Positions 30,076 to 39,870 are shown, counted from the first letter of the stretch. The stretch is 54,932 nucleotides of DNA from Gallibacter sp963558965 (GCA_963558965.1 CAUWIT010000014.1:1-54932); one strand, 5' to 3'. The notes: a model not told the origin generated them from the sequence alone. A program made the numbers and translations.

Positions 30076-32055
30076 TTATTCGGTTGTACTTAAAATTTCA
30101 TTTTCTTTTTCAACCTGACTGACTTTCATATCCTTAACCGCATCCTCATCTACCTTTTCGTTAAGAGCCAGTATAGTTGGGCCAAGATAAACTGTATCAA
30201 GTATCTTGCCATTTAAGTTTACCTTACTGTATTCTGTAAAGTTTTGGCCTTTAATATAGTACTTCTTGCCTATTTTTACAATTTTATCAACGGTTATTTC
30301 CTTGACGCCCATCTTCATATTTGTTGCTTTCCATGGATTTTTTCCATCGTAAATGTACTTATCTCCATATAGCATATCGTATTGTAAGTCGTGTAGTTCT
30401 TGCTTATAGTTTTCATCGTCTTGATGATTTTGATGGAAAGTAACCATAGTTCCGTTGCAGATACCTAATCTTTTTAGAACTTCAGAACCTATCTGATAAC
30501 AGTATAAATCTTCGTGTACTGTTTCCATTTCAAAATTGCTCCAGATGAAATAGTCTGTCTGGTAAGTGCTTCTGCCACCTTTTAAGTTGTCTTCTGTTAA
30601 GTCATCCATAGCTGGCAAATGGTCACCATACATAACTACTACAACATCTTCATCATAATTTTTCATTTCATTGATAAAATCTGCTACAAACTGATCCATT
30701 TCGTAAATCTGATTTGCATAGTATTCGTATTGCCATTTAAGCTCCTCAGTCGGTGCACTTGTTACTGTTATCTCTGGATCTTCAAGTACTTGCTCAGTTG
30801 GATATTTACCATGGCCTTGTACTGATATTGTATATATGTAATCCTGTCCTTCAGTTGACTCCATAGCATCTTTCATCTGACCTATTAACACATTGTCCTT
30901 TGCCCAGTTCTTTGGAGTTTTACCAACATTGTTCATGTATTCCAAAGATGTAAATGTATCAAATCCAAGATTTGGGAATACTTTGTTTCTGCCGTAAAAT
31001 ACTCCACGGTGGTTATGTATTGCGTGAGTGCTGTAGCCTAATTCCTTTAAGTTGTAAGGGATTGATTCGCACGTAGACTCTAACATGATATTTTTGTATG
31101 GATATTCACCCGGCCCAAAAAACTTAACACTCATTCCTGTAATACTTTCAAACTCTGTATTAGCTGTACCTGCACCTACTGACGGCACTGTTAATCTACC
31201 TGAAGAAGTAGACTTGTACAGTTTTCGTAAATTAGGAATGGGATCTTTGCTAAATTTAACGTCTTTGATAGTAAGTGGGTCCATTAGCGATTCAAGCTGT
31301 ACGAAAATAATATTCGGCTTTTTGTCTCCGCTGATGCCCTTAGTTTTACCAACTGTAGTTTCTAGTTCTTTTTCTGTAAATATGCTCTTGATATTTTTTG
31401 CAGAATAATCGCTTGCCTTGCTAACACCTGTATTTAACCATGTATTTATAAAACAATAAGGTACTCCATTGTCTCTATATCCATATGCAAGGTTTGGAAA
31501 ATATGTGTCCAAAACTTCAGCTTTTATAAGTAGTCCCGCTGAACCAAAAGTAACAAAAATTACACATATAAATGCTATAATTGCCTTTTTAAAATGAACG
31601 CGTTCTTCTTTTTTCGGTGCTTTTCTCCATAAAAATATTATACCTATTACCAATAGGATAATACCTATTCCACCAAGTACTATTTGTACAGGTGATAGGT
31701 AATTTGTAGCTATTGATAATCCGTCTTTTAGTGACTGTAAGTCATAGACTGTAAAGGGAGTCATTCTGTTTGAAAGGATTATACCGTTGGTAATACCTAA
31801 GGCCAGCCAAATTATACTGGCAATTGTTAAAAAGAATATTCTCCTTCTAAACATACTTGCAATTGACAATGTTGCAAATATGATTAAACTGTTGTACAAA
31901 AATACTAGGGGACTAGTGATTAAAAATTGAATACCACCTAGTACATTTTGTCTTGCCAAAGTTTCTATGACCAAGTTTAGAAAAATCGCCAACACTGTAC
32001 AAAGTCCTATTGGATGTTGACTAATTTTTTTTATTGCATTTTTTAACTTATTCAC
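30076..32055 (-). CDS. LtaS-family phosphoglycerol transferase (membrane sulfatase fold)
   Basis: 659 residues from a GTG (32053-32055) behind AAGGAGTAAAGAAAA. Five N-terminal membrane helices (to about 175) are followed by an extracellular alkaline-phosphatase/sulfatase domain: NIIFVQLESLMDP, the nucleophile Thr in GAGTANTEFESITGMS, HNHRGVFYGRN, ISVQGHGKYP and VVMYGDHLPAMDD (Mn ligands). Enzymes of this family polymerise glycerol-phosphate from phosphatidylglycerol onto lipoteichoic acid, or transfer it to other glycopolymers. A small C-terminal beta domain (about 585-640) resembling an Ig/IPT fold follows the catalytic domain. It lies 13 bases after rsmA, at the end of that gene string. Confidence 0.88.
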   Translation of the reverse strand: MNKLKNAIKKISQHPIGLCTVLAIFLNLVIETLARQNVLGGIQFLITSPLVFLYNSLIIFATLSIASMFRRRIFFLTIASIIWLALGITNGIILSNRMTPFTVYDLQSLKDGLSIATNYLSPVQIVLGGIGIILLVIGIIFLWRKAPKKEERVHFKKAIIAFICVIFVTFGSAGLLIKAEVLDTYFPNLAYGYRDNGVPYCFINTWLNTGVSKASDYSAKNIKSIFTEKELETTVGKTKGISGDKKPNIIFVQLESLMDPLTIKDVKFSKDPIPNLRKLYKSTSSGRLTVPSVGAGTANTEFESITGMSVKFFGPGEYPYKNIMLESTCESIPYNLKELGYSTHAIHNHRGVFYGRNKVFPNLGFDTFTSLEYMNNVGKTPKNWAKDNVLIGQMKDAMESTEGQDYIYTISVQGHGKYPTEQVLEDPEITVTSAPTEELKWQYEYYANQIYEMDQFVADFINEMKNYDEDVVVVMYGDHLPAMDDLTEDNLKGGRSTYQTDYFIWSNFEMETVHEDLYCYQIGSEVLKRLGICNGTMVTFHQNHQDDENYKQELHDLQYDMLYGDKYIYDGKNPWKATNMKMGVKEITVDKIVKIGKKYYIKGQNFTEYSKVNLNGKILDTVYLGPTILALNEKVDEDAVKDMKVSQVEKENEILSTTE

Positions 32056-32068
32056 TTTTCTTTACTCC

Positions 32069-32941
32069 TTAGCTTTCTATTTCGTACATTTCATTTGCTA
32101 TATTTGCAAATTCATCGATGGACAATGTCTCTGCCCTTCTGTTTGGCTCTATACCAGCTTTGCTTAAAATCTCTTTTACCTGTTCTTTATCAAATCCTGA
32201 ATTAGAAGATAGAGAGTTTAAAAGAGTTTTTCTTCTCTGACCAAATCCACATTTAACTGCTCTAAAAAATAGCTTATCATCTTTTAAAGTAACTGGTTTT
32301 TCGCTGCGTACATCTAATCTAAGAACTGTTGAGTCAACCTTAGGAACTGGTACAAATACTTCCTTTGGCACATCTGTAACTTTTTCAACTTCACAGTAGT
32401 ATTGAACAGCTACTGACAATGCCCCTCTTGCCTTTGTTCCTTCTTTTGCCTTAATCCTATCTGCTACTTCTTTTTGCATCATAATAGTTATGCTATCTGC
32501 ATCTACACCGTCTTCTAGGATTTTCATAATAATAGGTGTAGTTATATAGTATGGCAGGTTTCCAACGATTCGTACGTGGTCTATCTGTCCCAGTTTTTCT
32601 TTTGCTTCATCTATTAATTTATTTAAATCTGTTTTTAAAATATCCTGATTTACCACTTCAACATTGTCTAAATCTCCCAGTGTTTTTTCTAAGATTGGTA
32701 TTAGATTTTTATCGATTTCAACTGCTATTACATGTTTTGCACAAGCTGCTGCTTCTCTTGTAATAACTCCAATACCAGGGCCTATTTCTATAACTAAATC
32801 ATTTTCACCTATGTTTGAATTAGTTATAATATTGTCTATTATATTTTTATCTGTTAAGAAATTTTGTCCAAGACTTTTAGACAATTTAAAATTGTGCATT
32901 TCCTTGATATCTCTAATCGTTGCAGGTGAATATAATTTCAT
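32069..32941 (-). CDS. rsmA: 16S rRNA dimethyladenosine transferase (KsgA/RsmA)
   Basis: 290 residues. It dimethylates A1518 and A1519 in helix 45 of 16S rRNA during 30S assembly. Motifs: LSKSLGQNFLTDKNIID, VIEIGPGIGVITREAA (SAM loop), VIAVEIDKNLIPIL, IVGNLPYYITTPIIMKIL (the NLPY catalytic motif), and FVPVPKVDSTVLRL. The ATG is directly after the rnmV stop (TAAATG), matching the widely conserved rnmV-rsmA pair of Gram-positives. Confidence 0.97.
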   Translation of the reverse strand: MKLYSPATIRDIKEMHNFKLSKSLGQNFLTDKNIIDNIITNSNIGENDLVIEIGPGIGVITREAAACAKHVIAVEIDKNLIPILEKTLGDLDNVEVVNQDILKTDLNKLIDEAKEKLGQIDHVRIVGNLPYYITTPIIMKILEDGVDADSITIMMQKEVADRIKAKEGTKARGALSVAVQYYCEVEKVTDVPKEVFVPVPKVDSTVLRLDVRSEKPVTLKDDKLFFRAVKCGFGQRRKTLLNSLSSNSGFDKEQVKEILSKAGIEPNRRAETLSIDEFANIANEMYEIES

Positions 32942-33493
32942 TTATAGTTCCTTTCTTATTTTTTCCATAGTCTCTTCAAATTGTTTTTTTGTTATGCCAA
33001 ATGAATTAAGTTTCTTTAACATGCCATTGCAATTTGCATAACCTATTCCAAGTTCTTTACCTAATTTTTCTCTTAACGCTCTGCTGTTGGCAAGTCCACT
33101 AAGGCCTGCTGCTTGCAAATCCTTTTGAGTAAAGATATCGACTTTTTCTGTTAGATGGGCCTTTGCTTTTTTTAGCGCTTCTATAATTGATTTATCATCA
33201 GCATTTTCAATGCCTATATCGCTACCTGTGCTATTTAGCGCATCTTGTTGTGTTAAGTAAGCGTGTTTAGCTTCTGGAAATTTAGCAGTCAGTCTTCTTC
33301 TTATTTCTTCTCCTGAAAAATCCGGATCAGTAAAAATAATCAAGCCTCTTTCGTTATATGCACGCTCCAATAAATCCCAAGTTTGCTTTTGTATACCAAA
33401 CCCATGAGTTTCAATAGTGTCGCAATCTATAGCTCTTGTTACTGCAGTTGTATCGTCTCTGCCTTCTACTACAATTATTTCTTTAATCTTCAT
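32942..33493 (-). CDS. rnmV: Ribonuclease M5 (5S rRNA maturation)
   Basis: 183 residues, the family's normal length. A TOPRIM-domain nuclease that cuts 5S rRNA precursors. KEIIVVEGRDDTTAV is the Glu-containing TOPRIM strand and IIFTDPDFSGEEIRRRL the DxD motif; the C-terminal part with GIGYANCNGMLKKLNSFGI is typical. The start overlaps the end of divIC by 11 bases and rsmA follows directly. Confidence 0.96.
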   Translation of the reverse strand: MKIKEIIVVEGRDDTTAVTRAIDCDTIETHGFGIQKQTWDLLERAYNERGLIIFTDPDFSGEEIRRRLTAKFPEAKHAYLTQQDALNSTGSDIGIENADDKSIIEALKKAKAHLTEKVDIFTQKDLQAAGLSGLANSRALREKLGKELGIGYANCNGMLKKLNSFGITKKQFEETMEKIRKEL

Positions 33494-33899
33494 CTGTTGT
33501 CGACTCCTCTTCTGGTAATACGTACAAAATCTCTCCTGGTAACACTAAATGTAGTTTTAAACGTGCTTGCTGCTCTATATATTCTAAGCTATTTACATTT
33601 TTAGCATCTTCCTTAAGATCGTCTCTTTCTTTTATTAGCTTTTCTTGCTCTGTCTGTAAACGATTGTTATCAACCTTTAAAGATATTATCCTGTGTGCAT
33701 TGTATCCAATTAGACCACCTAAGACTACCACAACGATAATTGTAAAAATTATCTGCTTGTTTCTCTTTTTTCGCATACGTGGTGATAGCTGTGCTTTTTC
33801 CTTTTTTTTGCTAGGTTTCCTAACTTTTTTCTTATCTTTACGGGAAGGTTTGCGTTTACTTCTAGCCGCTTCTATGTCTATGACTTTTTTATCTGTCAT
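33483..33899 (-). CDS. DivIC/FtsL-type septum formation initiator
   Basis: 138 residues from ATG 33899, which has GGAAGGAAACAAAAA in front; the longer reading lacks a site. The layout is cytoplasmic Lys/Arg-rich tail (KRKPSRKDKKKVRKPSKKKEK), one membrane helix (about 50-70, QIIFTIIVVVVLGGLIGYNA), then an extracellular coiled coil (SLKVDNNRLQTEQEKLIKERDDLKEDAKNV) and the family end motif YIEQQARLKLHLVLPGEILYV. DivIC works with FtsL and DivIB/FtsQ at the division septum. The basic N-terminal extension is long for the family. Its end overlaps rnmV. Confidence 0.85.
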   Translation of the reverse strand: MTDKKVIDIEAARSKRKPSRKDKKKVRKPSKKKEKAQLSPRMRKKRNKQIIFTIIVVVVLGGLIGYNAHRIISLKVDNNRLQTEQEKLIKERDDLKEDAKNVNSLEYIEQQARLKLHLVLPGEILYVLPEEESTTDED

Positions 33900-34022
33900 T
33901 TTTTGTTTCCTTCCTTGTTCTTTCAGCAAAATTTCAACATATATTATATCACAAAAGCCCCATAAATCCACAAATGTTACATTATTATCACTTAGTTTTT
34001 CACTTGAAACTTCGCCCCTTAA

Positions 34023-34066
34023 AATCTAAAAAGCAGTTAAACAAAATTTAAGATTTAACTGCTTTT
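34023..34066 (-). terminator. Terminator of the two-component/ABC transporter operon
   Basis: AAAAGCAGTTAAA (34029-34041) and TTTAACTGCTTTT (34054-34066) form a perfect 13-bp stem with a 12-base loop; the minus-strand arm ends CTTTTTAG. It lies 14 bases after the permease stop. Confidence 0.85.
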
Positions 34067-34079
34067 GTATTATTTAGTT

Positions 34080-36575
34080 TTAATAAATGTTTTTCTTTAA
34101 TACCGCCGCTGGATCTTCATCATTTAGCTTACTGATAGCGTATAAGATCACTACAATCATAACTGCAAATACACAGACAACACTTAAAATAATACTTCCA
34201 AGTGGCAATATGTAACCGGTTATAACGCTAATTCTAACCATTTTAAATACGATAAACAATCCGATTATCGCCAGCGGTATACCGTAAATCAAAGTTTTTG
34301 CGGTCATTATTAAACATTCGAAATACAGCATGCGACGAAACTCACCATTGGTCATACCCAAAGCTCTGAGGGTTGCAAATTCCATTCTTCGAAGTTCAAA
34401 ATTAGCCGAAACTGTGTTAAAAACATTTGCAATAGCCACAATTGCCATAAGCAAAATAAATCCGTAAGAAAATACTTTTAAAAGTGTTAGCGTACTTTGG
34501 GCATCTTCTCTCTTTTGCTGCAAATTATCCAGTTTATCTTTGTCATAACCCTTTTCTTCGCAGACCTGCTCTATGGCTTTATAAGTTTCATCGTTATTTT
34601 GCGATTTAAAAATAGCTCTACCTGAAAAAGCTTTATTTTGCACTTTGTTTACTATATTTTTACTTGCCGATTTCGACATAATTACAGTTGGTCTATTTAC
34701 AGTAGCAAATATCTCTTCAGGGCTTTTGTCCACATAAGTGCCAACATTTAAATTAATTTTTTCCCCACTTATAATCTCCTTGATTTGGTCAATTCGATTG
34801 TTTTCATTAAAGATTTCTTTTTTGCTCAATCTATTAGTCTTTTTATCATATACCATTACATGGGTTACGCCAATCGCCTTAGGATTGTTGCTATCCAAAT
34901 ACTCATCAGTATCGATATCATCAAATTGAGCAAGAAAATTGCTAAATGTTTTATCATCGATAATAAACATCATATAGGTATACGGTGTTTCTCCTATTTG
35001 CGAAGTTATAACTGCTTCTTTTACAAAAGCCTGCGAAGTCACTCCTTCTATGTTTTTAAAAGTATAATAAGCCTCTTCAGCTTTGGTTGCATCATCATCT
35101 TGATAAGCTATATCATAGTCCCCTTCTAAACCTAACATAGCATCCATACCATTTTGCACATACAATGTGAGTCCGTTGGCCGATACAAATAGCACAATAC
35201 TCATAACAAGAGAAATAATTGTAGAGCGATACTGCCTTACATTTCTCTTGTAATTTTTACTAGCTAACAAACCTTCGCCGCCAAACAATCTATACATAAT
35301 TCGTGATTGTTTTAAAACTTTTTTCTGCTCTCTGCCGCTTAAAACATCGTAATCATACTCTTCAATCGGCTTGGTTTTTCCCGCCTTATATGCTGGTATA
35401 AATATACCCGCCTGCAAAACTATAAACGACAATATAGCTGCGATAAGTATCAACTTGCCATTCATAACTAATTCCAAGTTAATACTAACATCTTTATTTA
35501 TAAGACTTTCGATTTTATCTCCAAAGACATTTAAAATAAGATAAGTGCCAACAGTCCCAAGAAAAATACCAATAGGTATACCTACTACAGCTAAAAATCC
35601 ACCTTCGTAAAGAGCTGTTCTACGCAGCTGATTTTCAGTGGCCCCCACCGATGCCATAATTTCATACTGACTTTTACGCTCTCTGTTTGAAATTGAAAAT
35701 GTATTGTAAAGCAAAATACATGCCCCTACAAAAGTCAATACCAATAGCACAGTTGTAATGGCATATAGGTTGGAATGACTCGCCATCCCGCCCACAGCGC
35801 CTGTGTTGTATAAAAGGTTATCGTTGTATCTAATCTTGCTGCTATCAGTGTAATACCTATCTACTATGGACTTTACCTTTTCGTAGTCACTATCACTAAA
35901 ATATGTTATAGTCTGATTCATAACCGGTTTCACATCTTTAGTAATAGCCGTATATCCAGCGGCCATATAAGGCTCTATGGACACACGTTTACATATGCCA
36001 ACAACCTTAAATGACTGTATGCGATTTGGTATAAACACCTCATCCTGCGCCGAATAATCAGTTATCTGGTCTAATTCTTCTCCAGTGGATACGCCTATAC
36101 GAACGCCTATATTTACTTTTAAAGTATCTCCAACTTTATAATTTATCCCACTATCATCATTTAGATGCTGAGGTATAACGATTTCCCTGCTATTGTTTGG
36201 CATGCGACCATCTAAAATTTGGATGTTACTTATGTCCTCCATTTTGTCATTCATATTTATTAAATACATAAATGGCTTTTGACTGTTTTTGCTGCCCTTT
36301 AAGTAACTGTATCCCACCGATTGAACTTCTCCATAAGATAAGTTTTGCTTATCAGCTTCTTCCTTTACTACAGAGCTAATATTTTTTATACCTATGCCCC
36401 AGTTACCTGAAGTACTTCTAACATCACGGATTAAATAGTCTCGAGTACTATATGCAAGTAAAATAATACTTGTTATCATGGCAACAGAAACAATAACTCC
36501 TATTAGAGTTACTACAGCTCTCGTCTTATTTTGTTTTAGTGTACGTACTGTCGTCTCCAAAAAGACATTTCTCAT
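34080..36575 (-). CDS. FtsX-type ABC transporter permease (antimicrobial-peptide class)
   Basis: 831 residues. Two FtsX/MacB-like domains: an N-terminal helix followed by a large extracellular region (about 45-260), three helices (about 265-395, including LYAITTVLLVLTFVGACILLYNTFSISNRERKSQYEIMASVGATENQL), a second anchored extracellular region (about 445-680), and three final helices with NVFNTVSANFELRRMEFATLRALGMTNGEFRRML. This duplicated layout fits transporters of the peptide-resistance or lipoprotein type rather than importers. The ATG overlaps the ATPase stop (ATGA). With the kinase and regulator upstream it resembles BceRS-BceAB-type detoxification modules, although the kinase and permease architecture differ in detail. 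Confidence 0.85.
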   Translation of the reverse strand: MRNVFLETTVRTLKQNKTRAVVTLIGVIVSVAMITSIILLAYSTRDYLIRDVRSTSGNWGIGIKNISSVVKEEADKQNLSYGEVQSVGYSYLKGSKNSQKPFMYLINMNDKMEDISNIQILDGRMPNNSREIVIPQHLNDDSGINYKVGDTLKVNIGVRIGVSTGEELDQITDYSAQDEVFIPNRIQSFKVVGICKRVSIEPYMAAGYTAITKDVKPVMNQTITYFSDSDYEKVKSIVDRYYTDSSKIRYNDNLLYNTGAVGGMASHSNLYAITTVLLVLTFVGACILLYNTFSISNRERKSQYEIMASVGATENQLRRTALYEGGFLAVVGIPIGIFLGTVGTYLILNVFGDKIESLINKDVSINLELVMNGKLILIAAILSFIVLQAGIFIPAYKAGKTKPIEEYDYDVLSGREQKKVLKQSRIMYRLFGGEGLLASKNYKRNVRQYRSTIISLVMSIVLFVSANGLTLYVQNGMDAMLGLEGDYDIAYQDDDATKAEEAYYTFKNIEGVTSQAFVKEAVITSQIGETPYTYMMFIIDDKTFSNFLAQFDDIDTDEYLDSNNPKAIGVTHVMVYDKKTNRLSKKEIFNENNRIDQIKEIISGEKINLNVGTYVDKSPEEIFATVNRPTVIMSKSASKNIVNKVQNKAFSGRAIFKSQNNDETYKAIEQVCEEKGYDKDKLDNLQQKREDAQSTLTLLKVFSYGFILLMAIVAIANVFNTVSANFELRRMEFATLRALGMTNGEFRRMLYFECLIMTAKTLIYGIPLAIIGLFIVFKMVRISVITGYILPLGSIILSVVCVFAVMIVVILYAISKLNDEDPAAVLKKNIY

Positions 36576-37252
36576 ATAGTTTCCTCGTCTTTTATAACTC
36601 TACCATCATCGATAGTTATAATCCTATCAGCCTGCAAAGCAATTTCTTCATCGTGAGTTATTATAATTAAAGTTTGTTTGTATTTTTTATTAGATAACTT
36701 AAACAGTTCCAAAATATCCTGTGAATTTTTGCTGTCTAAGTTACCTGTCGGCTCATCCGCTAAAACTATAGCCGGTGCATTGATAAGGGCTCTGCCTATT
36801 GAAACTCTCTGCTGCTGACCACCTGACAACTGTCCAGGCAAAAAATTAGCTCTGTGAGTTAGATTTAACATCTTTAACATTTCCTCAATGCGCACATCAT
36901 TTATTTTACGACCATCTAAAACTAATGGTAAACTTATGTTTTCAACAACATTTAGCACTGGTATCAAATTGTAAAACTGATAAACTATCCCGATTTGACG
37001 GCGTCTAAATATAGCCAGCTGTTCATCAGTCATGCTGTAAATATCTATCCCATCTATAAATACCTTACCGGATGTCGGCCTTTCAATACCGCCCATAATG
37101 TGCAAAAGAGTGGATTTACCAGAGCCAGACGGCCCCATAATTGCGACAAACTCCCCTCTTTTAACCGATATACTTATATCCTTTATAGCTTCTACCTTGT
37201 TCTCAGAATTACCATAGACCTTATTTAATTTCTCAGTTCTCAGTACTTCCAT
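36572..37252 (-). CDS. ABC transporter ATP-binding protein (MacB/LolD type)
   Basis: 226 residues. Complete ATPase: Walker A MGPSGSGKSTLL, Q-loop YQFYNLIPVL, signature LSGGQQQRVSIGRAL, Walker B AIVLADEPTGNLDS and the H-loop His in IITHDEE. The sequence class pairs with FtsX-fold permeases. Its start overlaps the kinase gene by 20 bases and its stop overlaps the permease ATG, so kinase, ATPase and permease are made together. AAAGGAGCAAGCT precedes the ATG. Confidence 0.95.
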   Translation of the reverse strand: MEVLRTEKLNKVYGNSENKVEAIKDISISVKRGEFVAIMGPSGSGKSTLLHIMGGIERPTSGKVFIDGIDIYSMTDEQLAIFRRRQIGIVYQFYNLIPVLNVVENISLPLVLDGRKINDVRIEEMLKMLNLTHRANFLPGQLSGGQQQRVSIGRALINAPAIVLADEPTGNLDSKNSQDILELFKLSNKKYKQTLIIITHDEEIALQADRIITIDDGRVIKDEETI

Positions 37253-38258
37253 AGCTTGCTCCTTTGTAGAATTTTATAGTAAACAAGGAACCACCTTCCT
37301 TGCGATTTTGTACTTTTATACTTCCATTTTGATTTTGTATAATCATACGAGACAAAGCAAGTCCAATCCCAACACTCGAATCATCACTGCCTTTACCCCT
37401 GTAAAATCTCTCGAAAATATGCGGCAAATCCTCGCTGTTTATACCAGGTCCTGTATCCGAAATTTCAATAGAAGTGTAAAGAGTATTTTCCTTTGCAACC
37501 ACTGCAATATGACCACCTTGCGGCGTATGCTCCATACAGTTTTTAATAATATTTGAAATAGCCTCAACAGTCCAATTTAAATCGCCCATAAACCCTTCGT
37601 TGCCCATAGACACATAATCAAAAAGCTGCTCCCTTATTTCAAGAGGCACCATAATAGACTCAGCCGCCTTAACTATTACACTAGCAACTGGCACACGCTC
37701 TTTTTTCATAACCGCTGTACCTGCATCTAGCTTAGAGATTTTAAGCAACGACGAAATAAGCCAATCTATACGTCTCAAATGGCTGTTTATCTCCGCTACA
37801 TATTTTATCCTGTCCTCGTTTGACAGCTCCCTTTTTTGCAAAAATGACATCAACAAATTTATTGTAGTAAGTGGTGTCCTTAACTGATGTGATATGTCAG
37901 CAATAGAGTCAGTAAGATAAATCTTTTCCTTTTGCAACAAATACGCACCTTCTCGTATACGCACTGTCATCTTCCTTATCTCACTTTCAAGAATGGCAAA
38001 TTCGCCTTCTTCGCTGTCTTCTAAAACCACAAATTGGTCGCTATGCAAAATCATATCTACAGTTTCAGTTAACTTGGATATTTTTTCAAATCTTTTTTTA
38101 TCCACACTCATTACAATAAAAGTCAAAGCAATATTATTTACAATTACAAGTAGTCCTGCTAAAACATTTATATTGTAAGCTATAAAACTGGCAATGATAG
38201 TTATACATATAAATAATACCAGTACAAACCTAGCATCTTTGTTTCTTAAAAAATTCAC
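37233..38258 (-). CDS. Membrane sensor histidine kinase with almost no extracellular domain
   Basis: 341 residues from GTG 38258, directly after the regulator's stop. Two membrane helices (about 9-26 and 29-51) are joined by only a few residues, the hallmark of intramembrane-sensing kinases that take their signal from a partner ABC transporter. Then HisKA (ADISHQLRTPLTTINLLMSFLQ, phospho-His in SHQLRTP) and HATPase_c (N-box NIIKNCMEHTP, G1 DTGPGI, F-box IFERFYRG, G2 GIGLALSRMII). The adjacent FtsX-type transporter is the likely signal source. Confidence 0.92.
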   Translation of the reverse strand: MNFLRNKDARFVLVLFICITIIASFIAYNINVLAGLLVIVNNIALTFIVMSVDKKRFEKISKLTETVDMILHSDQFVVLEDSEEGEFAILESEIRKMTVRIREGAYLLQKEKIYLTDSIADISHQLRTPLTTINLLMSFLQKRELSNEDRIKYVAEINSHLRRIDWLISSLLKISKLDAGTAVMKKERVPVASVIVKAAESIMVPLEIREQLFDYVSMGNEGFMGDLNWTVEAISNIIKNCMEHTPQGGHIAVVAKENTLYTSIEISDTGPGINSEDLPHIFERFYRGKGSDDSSVGIGLALSRMIIQNQNGSIKVQNRKEGGSLFTIKFYKGASYGSTEN

Positions 38259-38948
38259 CTAGTCACCTACTTTGTATCCTAGTCCTCTAACAGTCTTTAT
38301 AATCTGAGGTTTTTGTGGATTGTCTTCGATTTTTTCTCTCAATCTTTTAATATATACAGTTAGAGTATTATCATTTACAAATTCACCTGCAATATCCCAG
38401 ATTTCCTCAAGGAGTTTGTTTCTTGATAAAACAACACCCTTGTTGTTTAAAAATACTAAAAGCAATCTGTACTCAAGAACAGATAAAAATATTTCTTCAT
38501 CTCCTTTATGTACAGTTCCTTTTAAACTGTCAACTTTTAAATCTCCAATTTCAATAATAGATTTAGTTTTGTCATTTCTTCTTAAAATATTTTTGATTCT
38601 TGAAACAAGTTCTCTTGGTCTAAATGGCTTAGTGATATAATCTTCTGCTCCCATATCTAGACCTGTTACTGCACTTGCTTCATCATCATATGCTGTAATA
38701 AAAATAATAGGTACATCTTTATTTTTATTATCAAGAGTAGCAACCTTAGCCGCAGAACAAATAGCATATCCACTGCCATCTGGCAATGAAATATCCAATA
38801 AAATAAGATCAAACTTTTGTTCATCTAAAAGGTCAAGAGCCTGTGACTGTCTCATAGCAGTAATTACCTCAAAACCTTCTCCTTTCAAAAGTTCTTTTAA
38901 GTTTTCTATAATATTTAAGTCATCTTCGACTAATAAAATCCTAGTCAT
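38259..38948 (-). CDS. OmpR-family response regulator
   Basis: 229 residues from ATG 38948, preceded by GGAAGGAGAAATTT. The receiver domain has the acidic pair in LLVEDDLN, the phospho-Asp in DLILLDISLPDGSG, the Thr/Ser switch in IIFITAYDD and Lys in DYITKPF. The winged-helix output domain ends with the wing KTVRGLGYKVGD. It probably activates its own operon (kinase, ATPase and permease follow with overlaps) when the kinase-transporter pair detects its signal. Transcribed divergently from the thioesterase gene. Confidence 0.94.
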   Translation of the reverse strand: MTRILLVEDDLNIIENLKELLKGEGFEVITAMRQSQALDLLDEQKFDLILLDISLPDGSGYAICSAAKVATLDNKNKDVPIIFITAYDDEASAVTGLDMGAEDYITKPFRPRELVSRIKNILRRNDKTKSIIEIGDLKVDSLKGTVHKGDEEIFLSVLEYRLLLVFLNNKGVVLSRNKLLEEIWDIAGEFVNDNTLTVYIKRLREKIEDNPQKPQIIKTVRGLGYKVGD

Positions 38949-39072
38949 AAATTTCTCCTTCCGGCTCATATTTTCTATCTAAAATCAATGCTTTTATCAC
39001 TTAATTATAACAGTGCAAAATTGACTTTTCAACATTATAAGCCTATAATATCTTGGTTAGGAGGAAAATGAA

Positions 39073-39855
39073 ATGTGTGAAATAATTAAAGAAGATGGAA
39101 CATTTACAAGAAGTTTTGACGTAACTTACGACAATATAGATTACAATTTACTGCTAAAGCCTCAATCTGCTGCACAGATGTGTCAAAATACAGCTGTTGG
39201 ACACAGCGATGTGGCTGGATATACTGTAGATTATTTTAGAGAAACTCAAACTGGTTGGGCTCTTACTGGATGGCATCTAATATTTAAAGACCGTCCTAAA
39301 GAAAATCAAAGTTTTAAAATTACAACTTGGACAAAGCCTTTTAAAAGACTTCAGGCAGATAGAAATTTTATCGCTATTGACCAAGATGGCAATGAGCTTT
39401 TTAGAGCCAACAGCAGATGGTTTTTAATGGATATGAAAAGAAGAAGACCTATTAGACTGCCACAAGGTTTCTTTGAAAAGTACGTGCCTTCAACATACGA
39501 AAATGCCATTCCTGAGGAAGACTACAAACAGCCTTCTTTAGATTTGTATGAACTAAAGGGCACCCGCGATTTCAAAGTTACTCGCAGAGATATTGATGCA
39601 AACAACCACACAAACAATATTTCTTACATCGACTGGGCCGTAGACGACCTAACAGATGACTTATATTTAAATTATACTATTTTAGATTTAAAAGCCGAAT
39701 ACAAAAAGGAAGCTCGCCTGGGCGATACTGTTACAAGCAAGTTTTACGTCCGTCAACTAGAGGACGAAATCGTTGAAGTTTCAAGTGTTTTCACTAATGT
39801 TGAGGAACCTGATCAAATTTTGTGCCGCACTACAACCCAATGGAAAAAACGCTAA
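39073..39855 (+). CDS. Acyl-ACP thioesterase (FatA/FatB-like bacterial type)
   Basis: 260 residues. It releases fatty acids from acyl-carrier protein. Double hot-dog fold: the first repeat spans SFDVTYDNIDYNLLLKPQSAAQMCQNTAVGHSD... with GWALTGWHLIF and SRWFLMDMKRRRPIRLP, and the second starts at FKVTRRDIDANNHTNNISYIDW, holding the catalytic Asp/Asn/His cluster in the D-A-N-N-H-T-N-N-x-x-Y-x-x-W motif. AGGAGGAAAATGAA lies before the ATG. It stands alone between divergent and downstream units. Confidence 0.93.
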   Translation: MCEIIKEDGTFTRSFDVTYDNIDYNLLLKPQSAAQMCQNTAVGHSDVAGYTVDYFRETQTGWALTGWHLIFKDRPKENQSFKITTWTKPFKRLQADRNFIAIDQDGNELFRANSRWFLMDMKRRRPIRLPQGFFEKYVPSTYENAIPEEDYKQPSLDLYELKGTRDFKVTRRDIDANNHTNNISYIDWAVDDLTDDLYLNYTILDLKAEYKKEARLGDTVTSKFYVRQLEDEIVEVSSVFTNVEEPDQILCRTTTQWKKR

Positions 39856-39870
39856 TATTTTCAAAAACTA

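Noticed and set aside
30619..30825. Plus-strand hydrophobic frame opposite the LtaS-like gene
   Set aside because: Antisense shadow of the catalytic domain; no start signal.
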